Assembly: GCF_044373315.1 (NCBI RefSeq)
Contig: NZ_JBILQK010000057.1
Location: 1-25,628 of the forward strand
Source of the DNA: JACDQM01 sp044373315
GTDB lineage: Bacteria; Pseudomonadota; Gammaproteobacteria; Burkholderiales; Burkholderiaceae_C
DNA length: 25,628 bases
Reading direction: 5' to 3'
Part shown: positions 10,035 to 17,902 of the stretch, in pieces
Position numbering within the stretch: the first letter of the stretch is position 1
Layout: every line of letters begins with the position of its first letter
Translations under genes and position numbers: made by a program
The notes under the pieces: generated by a model
Told to the model about the DNA's origin: nothing
What the model saw: only the letters and a program-made list of their open reading frames with translations
Databases searched by the model: none

Positions 10035-10979
10035 ATGAAGAAGACCCTCACCTTGATCGCCCTTGCGGCGCTGAGCTTCGCCGCCCAGGCCCAGGAAGTG
10101 AAAGTCGCCATCGGCATCTCCGGCTGGACCGGCTTTGCGCCGCTAACGCTGGCCAAGGAAGCCGGGCTGTTCAAGAAGAATGGCCTGGATGTGTCGATCA
10201 AGAAGATTCCGCAGAAGGACCGTCACCTGGCCATCGCCTCCGGCGACATCCAATGTGCAGCCACCACGGTCGAGACCTGGATCGTCTGGAACGCCAATGG
10301 CGTGGCCACCACCCAGATCTTCCAGCTCGACAAGAGCTTTGGTGCTGACGGCATGGTGGTGCGGCCCGGCATAGCCAAGATCAGCGACCTTAAGGGCAAG
10401 ACCGTGGCGGCCAGCGCGCCGGGCACCGCGCCCTACTTCACCCTGGCCTGGATGCTGAAGAAGAACGGCATGTCGCTGAAGGATGTGAATATCGTCAACC
10501 TCGAACCCCAGGCTGCCGCCAACGCCCTGATCGCCGGCGCCGGTGGGTTGGATGCGGGCATGACTTACGAGCCCTTCCTGAGCGCGGTGCGTGCCAAGCC
10601 CGAGGCGGGCAAGATCCTGGCCACCACGCTGGACTATCCGATGGTCATGGACACCTTCGGCTGCACGCCCAAATTCCTGGCCGAAAACCCCAAGGCAGCC
10701 AAGGCCCTGGCCGACAGCTATTTCGAGGCGCTGGCGCTGATCAAGGCCGATCCGAAGAAGAGCTTCGAGATCATGGGCGCCGACGTCAAGCAGACGGGCG
10801 AGGCCTTCGAGAAGAGCCAGGCCTTCCTGCGCTGGCAGGACAAGGCGGCCAACCAGAAGTTCTTCGCCGGCGAGCATGCCGCCTTCAGCAAGGAAGCGGC
10901 CGAGCTGCTGCTGGAGGTGGGCATCATCAAGACGATCCCTGACCTGTCCAAGCTGGCCGACACCCGCTTCATCCAGTAA
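10035..10979 (+). CDS. NitT/TauT-type ABC transporter substrate-binding protein
   Basis: This 314-residue exported protein has a clear Sec signal peptide, MKKTLTLIALAALSFAAQAQ, with cleavage expected after AQA. The mature part, starting EVKVAIGISGWTGFAPL, fits the SsuA/TauA/THI5-like periplasmic binding-protein family, with KEAGLFKKNGLDV and DLKGKTVAASAPGTAPYF as recognisable segments. It would bind a small solute in the periplasm and deliver it to the next two gene products. Family members bind nitrate, sulfonates, thiamin precursors and other aromatic or heterocyclic compounds. Being downstream of hutUH suggests histidine, urocanate or a related imidazole; that is inference. The ATG at 10035 has a GGAG about twelve bases upstream, a loose spacing. 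The permease gene starts three bases after the stop. Confidence 0.88.
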   Translation: MKKTLTLIALAALSFAAQAQEVKVAIGISGWTGFAPLTLAKEAGLFKKNGLDVSIKKIPQKDRHLAIASGDIQCAATTVETWIVWNANGVATTQIFQLDKSFGADGMVVRPGIAKISDLKGKTVAASAPGTAPYFTLAWMLKKNGMSLKDVNIVNLEPQAAANALIAGAGGLDAGMTYEPFLSAVRAKPEAGKILATTLDYPMVMDTFGCTPKFLAENPKAAKALADSYFEALALIKADPKKSFEIMGADVKQTGEAFEKSQAFLRWQDKAANQKFFAGEHAAFSKEAAELLLEVGIIKTIPDLSKLADTRFIQ

Positions 10980-10982
10980 GGC

Positions 10983-11762
10983 ATGCGTCCGCTGACCCCG
11001 GTGACGCCCAAGGCCCGCGTGGCCTTGGGCCTGAGCTTCTTCGTCGTCTTCGTAGCGCTGTGGTCGCTGGCCACCTTCGGCGGCTATGTGGAGAAGACCT
11101 TTCTGGCCGATCCGCTGACCATGCTGAAGTCGGGCTGGCTGCTGCTCACCACCATGGGCTTTGCCGGCGACATCGGCATGACGGTGTGGCGAGTGCTGGG
11201 CGGCTTCCTGCTGGCCACGGCGCTGGCGCTGCCGCTGGGCGTGGCGATGGGCGCCTACAAGCCGGTGGAGGCCTTCTTCGAGCCTTTTGTCTCCTTCGCG
11301 CGCTACCTGCCGGCCTCGGCCTTCATTCCGCTGCTGATCCTGTGGGTGGGCATCGGCGAGGCGCAGAAGCTGGCGGTGATCTTCATCGGCAGCTTCTTCC
11401 AGCTGACGCTGATGATTGCCGTGACCGTGGGCAATACGCGGCGCGATCTGGTGGAGGCCGCCTACACGCTTGGCGTCAGCGACGCCAGCCTGATCCGCCG
11501 CGTGCTGATCCCCGGCGCCGCGCCCGAGATCGCTGAAACGCTGCGCATGGTGCTGGGCTGGGCCTGGACCTATGTGATCGTGGCCGAGCTGATCGGCGCG
11601 TCCAGCGGCATCGGCCACATGATCACCGACAGCCAGGCCCTGCTGGCTACCGACCAGATCATCTTCGGCATCATCGTGATCGGCCTGATCGGCCTGGTCA
11701 GCGACTTTGCCTTCAAGGCCACGAACCGTTGGCTGTTTCCCTGGGCACAGTTGGGCCGCTGA
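10983..11762 (+). CDS. NitT/TauT-type ABC transporter permease
   Basis: The 259-residue protein is a binding-protein-dependent inner-membrane permease of the SsuC/TauC type with about six membrane segments, the first around residues 13-32. The cytoplasmic EAA loop that contacts the ATPase is visible as EAAYTLGVSDASLIRRVLIPG, with the conserved glycine in place. It likely forms a homodimeric channel. The start ATG at 10983 lies three bases after the binding-protein stop, with AAGG across the junction acting as a weak ribosome-binding site. The ATPase follows ten bases after its stop, so the three genes form one transport unit. Confidence 0.92.
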   Translation: MRPLTPVTPKARVALGLSFFVVFVALWSLATFGGYVEKTFLADPLTMLKSGWLLLTTMGFAGDIGMTVWRVLGGFLLATALALPLGVAMGAYKPVEAFFEPFVSFARYLPASAFIPLLILWVGIGEAQKLAVIFIGSFFQLTLMIAVTVGNTRRDLVEAAYTLGVSDASLIRRVLIPGAAPEIAETLRMVLGWAWTYVIVAELIGASSGIGHMITDSQALLATDQIIFGIIVIGLIGLVSDFAFKATNRWLFPWAQLGR

Positions 11763-11772
11763 GACAAAGACC

Positions 11773-12555
11773 ATGAGCCCAAGCATCCTCTCCATCCGCG
11801 GTGTGTCACGCACCTTCCAAAGCCCCGGCCAAGGTGCCACGCTGGCCTTGCAGGCCACCGATCTTGATGTAGCCGAGAACGATTTCGTCACCATCCTCGG
11901 CCCCTCGGGCTGCGGCAAGAGCACGCTTCTGCGCATCGTCGCCGGACTGGACCAGCCCAGCGAGGGTGAGGTCTTGCTGGACGGCGCGCAGGTCAGCGGC
12001 CCTGGCGCCGACCGCGGCATGGTGTTCCAGAGCTACACACTGTTTCCCTGGCTCAATGTGCTGGACAACGTCTGCTTCGGACTGCGCGAGCGCGGCCTGG
12101 CGCGCTCCCAGCAGGTCGAGATCGCGCAGGGCTTTCTGGCCAAGGTCGGTCTGCAGAAGTTCGCGCAGCATTACCCCAAGCAACTCAGCGGTGGCATGCA
12201 ACAGCGCACCGCACTGGCCCGCGCCCTGGCCAATGCGCCGCGCATGCTGCTGATGGACGAGCCCTTCGGCGCGCTCGATCACCAGACCCGCGAGCTGATG
12301 CAGGAGCTGCTGCTATCGATCTGGGAGCAGGAGAAGAAGACCGTGCTGTTCGTCACCCACGACATCGACGAGGCCATCTTCATGGGCTCGCGCGTGGTGG
12401 TCATGAGCGCACGGCCAGGCCGCATCAAGAGCGACCAGGCCTCGCCCTTTCCGCACCCGCGCCACTACCAGGTCAAGACCACGCCCGAGTTCGCCGCGCT
12501 CAAGCGCGAGCTGACCGAGCAGCTGCGGGTCGAGGTGCTGGCGGCCCAGGTCTGA
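11773..12555 (+). CDS. NitT/TauT-type ABC transporter ATP-binding protein
   Basis: The 260-residue ATPase powers the adjacent importer. It has Walker A GPSGCGKST (residues 43-51), the Q-loop region MVFQSYTLFPW, the ABC signature LSGGMQQRTALARAL, Walker B MLLMDEPFGALD and the switch histidine in FVTHD. The start is the ATG at 11773 (MSPSILSIRGV). The frame is open upstream to 11707, but that extension overlaps the permease and adds no conserved sequence. The stop codon lies inside a perfect GC-rich hairpin, so this is probably the end of the hutUH-transporter transcript. Confidence 0.93.
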   Translation: MSPSILSIRGVSRTFQSPGQGATLALQATDLDVAENDFVTILGPSGCGKSTLLRIVAGLDQPSEGEVLLDGAQVSGPGADRGMVFQSYTLFPWLNVLDNVCFGLRERGLARSQQVEIAQGFLAKVGLQKFAQHYPKQLSGGMQQRTALARALANAPRMLLMDEPFGALDHQTRELMQELLLSIWEQEKKTVLFVTHDIDEAIFMGSRVVVMSARPGRIKSDQASPFPHPRHYQVKTTPEFAALKRELTEQLRVEVLAAQV

Positions 12556-12570
12556 CGGGCGGCGCCCGTC
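12554..12570 (+). terminator. GC-rich hairpin at the end of the hut-ABC operon
   Basis: GACGGGC (12554-12560) and GCCCGTC (12564-12570) form a perfect seven-pair stem with a GGC loop. It begins within the ATPase stop codon. No T-run follows, so it is an incomplete intrinsic terminator at best; position at the operon end is the main support. Confidence 0.4.
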
Positions 12571-12676
12571 CGGCGCCAGCGTAGCCTGTCCATCGGTGGA
12601 TGCAGTCTGTCGCAGCCGGCGCGTCGGGGCGCGAGCGGCCTGCCACAGTGCCTGCTTTCATCCTGGGAGCTGAGCC
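12556..12676. other. Intergenic region before the multi-rhodanese gene
   Basis: This gap holds the terminator-like hairpin at its left end, a small TCCA/TGGA inverted repeat around 12589-12600 and a strong ribosome-binding site, GGGAG at 12665-12669, seven bases before the ATG at 12677. I cannot identify -35 and -10 boxes with confidence. Confidence 0.4.
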
Positions 12677-14338
12677 ATGACAGATCTCTTGCCGCGCCGC
12701 TGGCTGATGCTGGCCGTCACCTTTGTGCTGATGTTCATAGGCGCCGCGGCCCATGCGGCCAGTCCCCTGGTCGATACGCCCTGGCTGCGCCAAGCCCTGG
12801 CCAGCAGCACGCCCCCGCTGCTGCTCGATGCCTCGCCAGCGCGGCAGCATGCGGCAGGACACATCGCCGGCGCGATCAATGCGGACTTCTACAGCCACGG
12901 CTCACGCGAGGTGGATGCCGCCACCATGCAGTCCCGCCTGCGCGCCTGGGGTATCGCCAACAACGCGAGCGGCCAGACCCTGGTGATCCACGACCAGGGC
13001 GGCACGATGCTGGCCACCTGGCTGTTCTACGAGCTCTACCGCCATGGTGTGGCGCCCGAGCGCCTGCGATTGCTGGACGGCGGCTTGGCTGCCTGGAAGG
13101 CCGCAGGCGGCAGCGTCGTCGGCGAGGCCACGCCCCCTCCGGCGCCCGGCAATATCCGGGTGATCGCTGCGCGCGAAGACGCCCGTGCGCGCCTGCCGGA
13201 GTTCCTCGCGGCTTCCGGCGACCCGGCGGGACATGCGCTGCTAGAGGCGCTGGACCCCCCCTACTACTTTGGCAGCGCCAGATTCTTCAACCGCGGCGGG
13301 CATGTGCCACATGCGCTGCTGTCGCCGGTGGACGACTACTTCCGTCCCGACAAGACCTTCAAGTCGCGCGCCGAGCTGCAGGCCATGCTGGACCATCTCG
13401 GTGTGCGCCGCGAGCAGCAGGTCTACAGCTATTGCGGCGGCGGCGTGGCAGCCAGCGTGCCCTACTTCGCCTTGAAGTTCCTGCTGGGCTATCCGCGGGT
13501 GGCGCTCTACCAGGGCTCGCAGAAGGAGTGGCTGGAGGATGCGCGCGAGCTGCCGCTGTGGAGCTATGCAGCGCCGTCCCTGCTGCGCAATGCCGACTGG
13601 TTGAACGGCTTCAGCAACACCATGCTGCGAACCTTCAGCCACAGCCCGATCAGCATCATCGATGTGCGCCCGGCTGAAGACTACGCAAGAGGCCATGTGC
13701 CCTTTGCGCTCAGCCTGCCGTCGGAGCGCTTCCAAGCCGGTCTCGGAGCGCCGGAGCAGTTGGCCGCTCTGCTGGGGCCGGCGGGCGTCGATCCGCAGCA
13801 TGAGGCGGTGATCGTCTCCCAGGGGGGTCTCAACAAGCGATCGGCACTGGCGTTCGCACTGCTGGAGCAAGTGGGCCAGCGCAAGGTCTCGCTGCTGCTG
13901 GAGTCGGCCGAGGAATGGGAACTGCGTGGCCTGCAGCTGAGCCGTGAGCCGACCCGCGTGGGCGCTCGAAAGCCGCCGCTGGACCCGACCATTGCACCGG
14001 TCGACTACCAGGCCAGGCCGCGCGCCATCCTGATGAGCAGCGCTGCACTCGCGGTCAAGCCGCCCGCTCATGGCGTACCGCGGGTCTACCTGGCCTTGGG
14101 CTCGCGCCCGCCAGGCCCTGAACTGCAGGGCAAGGTCGTTCATCTGCCCTACGCGCAGCTGCTGGATGCCAGCGGCCGACCCAAGCCGGCGCACGAGATC
14201 TGGAGCCTGCTGGCTAAGGCCGGGCTGCCGCGCCATGCCCAGATCGTCTGCGTGGGTGAGGACATCGGCGAGGCGGCCATCGGCTACACCCTGCTGCGCT
14301 TGATGGGCTTCGCGGATCTCAAGCTGGCGATGAGCTAG
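12677..14338 (+). CDS. Exported protein with four rhodanese-like domains
   Basis: The 553-residue product starts with a signal sequence (hydrophobic core residues 9-25, probable cleavage after AHA27). Four rhodanese-like units follow. Unit 1 (about 30-145) has HDQGG, with Asp106 in the catalytic position, as in the inactive N-terminal half of thiosulfate sulfurtransferases. Unit 2 (about 185-290) has Cys253 in YCGGGVAAS, a proper persulfide-forming loop. Unit 3 (about 320-420), with IIDVRPAEDYARGHVP, has Ser381 in SQGGLNKRSA. Unit 4 (about 465-553) has Cys525 in VCVGEDIG, not a normal loop. It looks like a duplicated tandem sulfurtransferase in which only unit 2 kept the standard loop. It probably moves sulfane sulfur in the periplasm; donor and acceptor are unknown. 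Start ATG with GGGAG seven bases upstream. The next gene begins 50 bases on. Confidence 0.85.
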   Translation: MTDLLPRRWLMLAVTFVLMFIGAAAHAASPLVDTPWLRQALASSTPPLLLDASPARQHAAGHIAGAINADFYSHGSREVDAATMQSRLRAWGIANNASGQTLVIHDQGGTMLATWLFYELYRHGVAPERLRLLDGGLAAWKAAGGSVVGEATPPPAPGNIRVIAAREDARARLPEFLAASGDPAGHALLEALDPPYYFGSARFFNRGGHVPHALLSPVDDYFRPDKTFKSRAELQAMLDHLGVRREQQVYSYCGGGVAASVPYFALKFLLGYPRVALYQGSQKEWLEDARELPLWSYAAPSLLRNADWLNGFSNTMLRTFSHSPISIIDVRPAEDYARGHVPFALSLPSERFQAGLGAPEQLAALLGPAGVDPQHEAVIVSQGGLNKRSALAFALLEQVGQRKVSLLLESAEEWELRGLQLSREPTRVGARKPPLDPTIAPVDYQARPRAILMSSAALAVKPPAHGVPRVYLALGSRPPGPELQGKVVHLPYAQLLDASGRPKPAHEIWSLLAKAGLPRHAQIVCVGEDIGEAAIGYTLLRLMGFADLKLAMS

Positions 14339-14367
14339 AGCGAACGACGAAGCGACAATGCCAGCTT
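14321..14367 (+). repeat. Inverted repeat across the end of the rhodanese gene
   Basis: AAGCTGGC (14321-14328) and GCCAGCTT (14360-14367) are perfect eight-base complements around the TAG stop at 14336-14338, with a loop of 31 bases. Only TTT ends the right arm, so termination would be weak. It resembles the stop-spanning repeat at the hutH junction in layout, not in sequence. Confidence 0.45.
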
Positions 14368-14388
14368 TCCAACCCGGGAGTTGCGGCC

Positions 14389-15477
14389 TTGCCTATGTTG
14401 CGGAAGCTTGTCTTGCTGGTCTTGATGCTGCTGAGCCTCGGACCTGCGCAGGCTATGAGTGTCAGCTTCATCAACCCGGGGCGGTCTGACGAAGCGTTCT
14501 GGCTGACGGCCACACAGGCCATGCAGGCGGCGGCCAGGAGTCTGGGCATCCAGCTGGAGGTTCTGTATGCCGAGCGCGAGCCCGAGCGTGCGCTGCGCCT
14601 GGCGCGTGAGATCGCCGGGCGCCCGCAGCAGCACCGCCCCGACTATGTGCTGCTGGTCAACGAAAAGGGCACCCTGGTCAGCAATGCGCAGACGCTGGGC
14701 GCGGCCGGCATCAAGACCTTTGCCGTCTTCAACGGACTGCTGCCTCAGGAACGCAAGACCTGGGCGCCACGGCAGAGCCTGCCTCTGCTGCTCGGCAGCC
14801 TGGAGCCTGATGCGCGCGAGGCAGGCTACCTGACCGCGAAGGCGCTGATCAAGCAGGCCTTGCTGACCCAAGCCGCCGGCAAGCTGCAGATGCTCGCAAT
14901 CGCGGGCGACCGCTCGACACCGGCTTCCATCGCTCGCAATGAAGGCATGCGCCTGGCCGTGGCTGAGGCGCCGCAGGTCGAACTGGCTGAGACCGTGTTT
15001 GCCGACTGGCGCCGTGAGCACGCGCGCGAGCAGATGCAAGGCCTGCTGCAACGACATCCCGCGGCCCGCCTAGTCTGGACAGGCAGCGACCAGATGGCCT
15101 TCGGCGCCATGGAAGCGCTCAGCCAGACGGGGGGAAAACCTGGGCGTGACCGTCACTTCTCGACCATCAACACCTCCAACGAGGCCATGCAGGCCGTCAT
15201 CGACGGCCGGCTCGACGCGCTGGCCGGCGGGCACTATCTGGCCGGGGCCTGGGCCCTGGTCATGCTCTACGACCACCAGCAGGGGCGCGACTTTGTCGAC
15301 GAGGGGCTGGAGCTGGAGCGCCCGATGTTCACGCTGTTTGGAAAGGCCGAGGCGCGGCGCTTCCTGAAGCAATTCGGCGCCGGCATCCGCGAGCTGGACA
15401 TGCGCCCGTACAGCAAGCACCTAAACCCGCAAGTGCAGAGGTACCGCTTCAACTTGGGCCAATTGCTGAAGCGTTGA
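14389..15477 (+). CDS. Orphan periplasmic sugar/AI-2-type binding protein (copy 1)
   Basis: The product, about 362 residues, has a signal peptide (MLRKLVLLVLMLLSLGPAQA) and a type I periplasmic-binding-protein fold related to ribose and LuxP-like proteins: SFINPG opens the first lobe, RPDYVLLVNEKG and LPLLLGSLEPDAREAGY follow, and LVWTGSDQMAFGAMEAL is the usual second-lobe segment. No permease or ATPase of that type is nearby, so it may serve a distant transporter or present a ligand to a sensor. It is paralogous to the next gene. Start choice: TTG at 14389 has GGAG (14377-14380) eight bases away; ATG at 14395 is 14 bases away. Either keeps the signal peptide. Ligand unknown. Confidence 0.82.
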   Translation: MPMLRKLVLLVLMLLSLGPAQAMSVSFINPGRSDEAFWLTATQAMQAAARSLGIQLEVLYAEREPERALRLAREIAGRPQQHRPDYVLLVNEKGTLVSNAQTLGAAGIKTFAVFNGLLPQERKTWAPRQSLPLLLGSLEPDAREAGYLTAKALIKQALLTQAAGKLQMLAIAGDRSTPASIARNEGMRLAVAEAPQVELAETVFADWRREHAREQMQGLLQRHPAARLVWTGSDQMAFGAMEALSQTGGKPGRDRHFSTINTSNEAMQAVIDGRLDALAGGHYLAGAWALVMLYDHQQGRDFVDEGLELERPMFTLFGKAEARRFLKQFGAGIRELDMRPYSKHLNPQVQRYRFNLGQLLKR

Positions 15478-15563
15478 GGGCCGGCGTCGGCGACAGCAAA
15501 AAGCATGGGCCTGGCGCCCAGGAATCACGCCACAATCAAGGCACCGCCATCAAGGGTTAACTG
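15478..15563. other. Intergenic region between the two binding-protein genes
   Basis: Small inverted repeats occur here: TTGCTG (15463-15468) with CAGCAA (15494-15499), and CCTGG (15510-15514) with CCAGG (15518-15522). No T-run follows either, and no clear promoter is seen. They may lower readthrough between the paralogues, but the evidence is thin. Confidence 0.3.
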
Positions 15564-16655
15564 ATGCATGCGCTGCGACTGGGCCTGATTCTTGTGCTGA
15601 CACTGTTCGCGCAGAGCAGCCATGCCTTGCGGGTCACCTTCATCAACCCGGGCTATGCCGACGAAGGCTTCTGGTTCTCGGCCACCCAAACCATGCAGAA
15701 GGCTGCCGACAGCCTGAAGCTCGAGTTCGAGGTGCTGCATGCCAAGCGCGACCCGGCCACGGCCCTGCAGCTGGCCCGTGAGTTGGCGAACCGTCCGGCC
15801 AGCGAGCGCCCCGACTACGTGCTGCTCGTCAACGACAAGGGCTCGCTGGTCCGCGGCGCGCAGGCACTTGGGCAGGCGGGCATTCGCAGCTTCGCGGTGT
15901 TCAGCGGACTGCTGCCGCAGGAGCGCAAGCGCTGGCTGCCGCGCAAGACCCTGCCCCTGCTGCTCGGCAGCCTGGAGGCCAGTGATCGCGAGGCCGGCGC
16001 GCTGACCAGCGAAGCGCTGATCAGCAAGGGGCTCAGGCAGCTGAATCCAGGCAATGATGGCAAGCTCCACATGGTGGCCGTCGTGGGGGACCGCTCGACG
16101 CCGGTGGCGGTGCATCGCTACGAGGGCTTGCGCACTGCGATGGCCCGCCACCCGCAGGTTGAAATGGACGGCACGCTGGTCGCCAACTGGCGGCGTGAAG
16201 ACGCGGCTGAGCAGGTGGCACAGCTGCTCAAGAAGAACCCCGCGATCCAGCTCATCTGGGCCGGTAACGAGCGCATGGCTTTCGGTGCGATCGATGCGCT
16301 GCGCGCGGCCGGGCGACAGCCGGGCAAGGATGTCCTGGTCTCGGCCATCCACAGCTCGCGCGAAGCCGTGCAAGCGCTGCAGGACGGCACCATCTCCACG
16401 CTGGCCGGCGGCAACTTCATGGCCGGCGCCTGGGCGCTGGTGATGCTGTACGACCACCACAACGGCCGCGACTTCGTCGATGAAGGTCTGGAGTCGGTGC
16501 AGCCGATGTTCATGCTGTTCGAGCGGCCGGACGCCAGCGCCTTCCTGGCCCGCTTCGGCAGCGGCGTGGAGGCGCTGGACTTTGCCGCGTACAGCAAACA
16601 CCTGAACCCGCGCGTCAAGCGCTACAACTTCAGCTTGGCGACGCTACTGCGCTGA
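15564..16655 (+). CDS. Orphan periplasmic sugar/AI-2-type binding protein (copy 2)
   Basis: This 363-residue exported protein is a tandem paralogue of the preceding gene. By eye about half or more of the aligned residues are identical, and long blocks are shared: RPDYVLLVN, FAVF-GLLPQERK, LPLLLGSLE, GDRSTP, AGAWALVMLYDH, GRDFVDEGLE and YSKHLNP near the C-terminus. The signal peptide (MHALRLGLILVLTLFAQSSHA) is intact. Differences cluster in segments likely to line the cleft, for example TINTSNEA in copy 1 against AIHSSREA here, which suggests different ligands or affinities. The start ATG at 15564 has only a weak AAGG upstream. It converges on the HlyD-type gene with a 35-base gap. As with copy 1, no cognate permease or ATPase is in the window. 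Confidence 0.82.
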   Translation: MHALRLGLILVLTLFAQSSHALRVTFINPGYADEGFWFSATQTMQKAADSLKLEFEVLHAKRDPATALQLARELANRPASERPDYVLLVNDKGSLVRGAQALGQAGIRSFAVFSGLLPQERKRWLPRKTLPLLLGSLEASDREAGALTSEALISKGLRQLNPGNDGKLHMVAVVGDRSTPVAVHRYEGLRTAMARHPQVEMDGTLVANWRREDAAEQVAQLLKKNPAIQLIWAGNERMAFGAIDALRAAGRQPGKDVLVSAIHSSREAVQALQDGTISTLAGGNFMAGAWALVMLYDHHNGRDFVDEGLESVQPMFMLFERPDASAFLARFGSGVEALDFAAYSKHLNPRVKRYNFSLATLLR

Positions 16656-16662
16656 GGCGCCT

Positions 16663-16699
16663 GCGCGCTCAGTACCTGTTCAGTAACCGTTCAGCGCGC
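16663..16699. terminator. Possible bidirectional hairpin between convergent genes
   Basis: GCGCGCT (16663-16669) and AGCGCGC (16693-16699) are perfect complements across the 35-base convergent gap. The loop is 23 bases and consists of two imperfect copies of an 11-base unit (TCAGTACCTGT, TCAGTAACCGT). There is no T-run on either strand, so termination is inferred from position only. Confidence 0.3.
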
Positions 16700-17896
16700 C
16701 TTGACCCGCGCGCCGTCGGTCAGGCCTTGCGGTGGATACACCACCACCGTCGTGCCAGTGTCCAGGCCCTTGGCGATCCAGGCCACCTGGCTGTTGCGCG
16801 CCTCCAGCTGCACCTCGCTCAGGCGGGCGCAGCCACCGTCAATCTTGAACACCGCATGCCGGCCGGGCTCGGCGCCCGGCAGCGGGAACACCGCGCTGAC
16901 CGGCACCAGCAGCACCCCCTCCTGGCGGCGCGTCATCACCTTGACCGCAACACGGTAGCCATCGCCCAGGCCCTGACGCTGCGCCAGCGGACTGGTGAGC
17001 GCGATCTGCACCCGCACCCGCTGCTCCTCGACGCCCAGCGCCGAAACCTTGGTGAAAGCTCCCGGCTCGACCCGGCTGACCTGGCCCGCCAGCGTGCCCG
17101 GCCCGCCCCAGCGCTCGATGCGCACGGCCTGGCCGGCTTTAAGCTGCAGCGCATCGCTGCTCAGCAGCTCGGCCACCACCTCCAGCCGCGCGGTATCGCC
17201 CAGCTCGATCAGCGGCGTGCCCATCGCCACCATGGCCTCGCTGGGCTGCTGCACCCGCAAGACCTGACCCCCAACCGGTGCGCGCAGCTCGAAGTTCCGG
17301 GCTGAGCCCTGCCCCGGCCCCGCGTTGTGCGCGCCCAGCGCCGCACGCGCCTGGGCCAGCTCGTAGCGGGCGATCTGCGCCTCGGCCTGGGCGCTGGCTC
17401 GCTCCTGCTGGGCGGCCTGCAGAGCCAGCTGCGCATCATCTAGATTGGCCTTGGAGACAAACCCCTGGGCCGCCAGCGACTCGGCCCGGCGCAGGCCATG
17501 CTCGGCTTGGGCCAGCGCCACCTGGGCCGCGCCCAGGCGTGCCGCGGCGCGCGGCTGGGCGGCGGCCGCGCCATCAGCACGCGCGCTCAGCTCGGCCACA
17601 CTGCGCGCATCCAGCAACGGCGACAGCGTGGGCTGCAGCTGGCCCAGCACCGCGCCGGCCTGCACCGTGTCGCCCTCCTTCAGTGTTGGCCGCAGCCAGC
17701 GGCCGGCCAGCGGCGCCGAGACCTGGTAGCGGTCCAGCACACGGGTCTTGCCATCCTCCTCGATGCCGGCCTCGAACAGGCCCGGCTTCGCCTCGGCCAC
17801 CTCCACCAGCGTTGGGCGCGGTGCGAAGGCCCAGCCCAGCAGGGCCAGCAGCACGGCTGCCGTGCCGGCCGCCATCCATTTCGTCTTGGTCTGCAT
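16691..17896 (-). CDS. HlyD/RND-type membrane fusion protein
   Basis: The 401-residue protein is a periplasmic adaptor. A single N-terminal membrane anchor spans residues 8-26. It is followed by a first half-lipoyl region (about 55-90, YQVSAPLAGRW and EGDTVQAGAVLGQL), an Ala/Gln/Glu-rich coiled coil (about 95-190), the second half-lipoyl (about 201-235, FELRAPVGGQVLRV) and beta-barrel segments. It would link the inner-membrane ABC exporter encoded just upstream to an outer-membrane channel. No TolC-like gene is present here, so an unlinked one would be needed. The start ATG at 17896 lies six bases after the permease stop. It is the last gene of the minus-strand run. Confidence 0.9.
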   Translation of the reverse strand: MQTKTKWMAAGTAAVLLALLGWAFAPRPTLVEVAEAKPGLFEAGIEEDGKTRVLDRYQVSAPLAGRWLRPTLKEGDTVQAGAVLGQLQPTLSPLLDARSVAELSARADGAAAAQPRAAARLGAAQVALAQAEHGLRRAESLAAQGFVSKANLDDAQLALQAAQQERASAQAEAQIARYELAQARAALGAHNAGPGQGSARNFELRAPVGGQVLRVQQPSEAMVAMGTPLIELGDTARLEVVAELLSSDALQLKAGQAVRIERWGGPGTLAGQVSRVEPGAFTKVSALGVEEQRVRVQIALTSPLAQRQGLGDGYRVAVKVMTRRQEGVLLVPVSAVFPLPGAEPGRHAVFKIDGGCARLSEVQLEARNSQVAWIAKGLDTGTTVVVYPPQGLTDGARVKAR

Positions 17897-17902
17897 CGTT
17901 TG

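Noticed and set aside
10143..12020. Long minus-strand open frame opposite the ABC importer genes
   Set aside because: The opposite strand carries three clear ABC proteins with all motifs; the antisense product has shadow-like composition and no domain.
12677..16655. Reading the rhodanese and binding-protein cassette as a defence or toxin system
   Set aside because: All three proteins are exported and lack nuclease, NTPase, toxin or immunity features.
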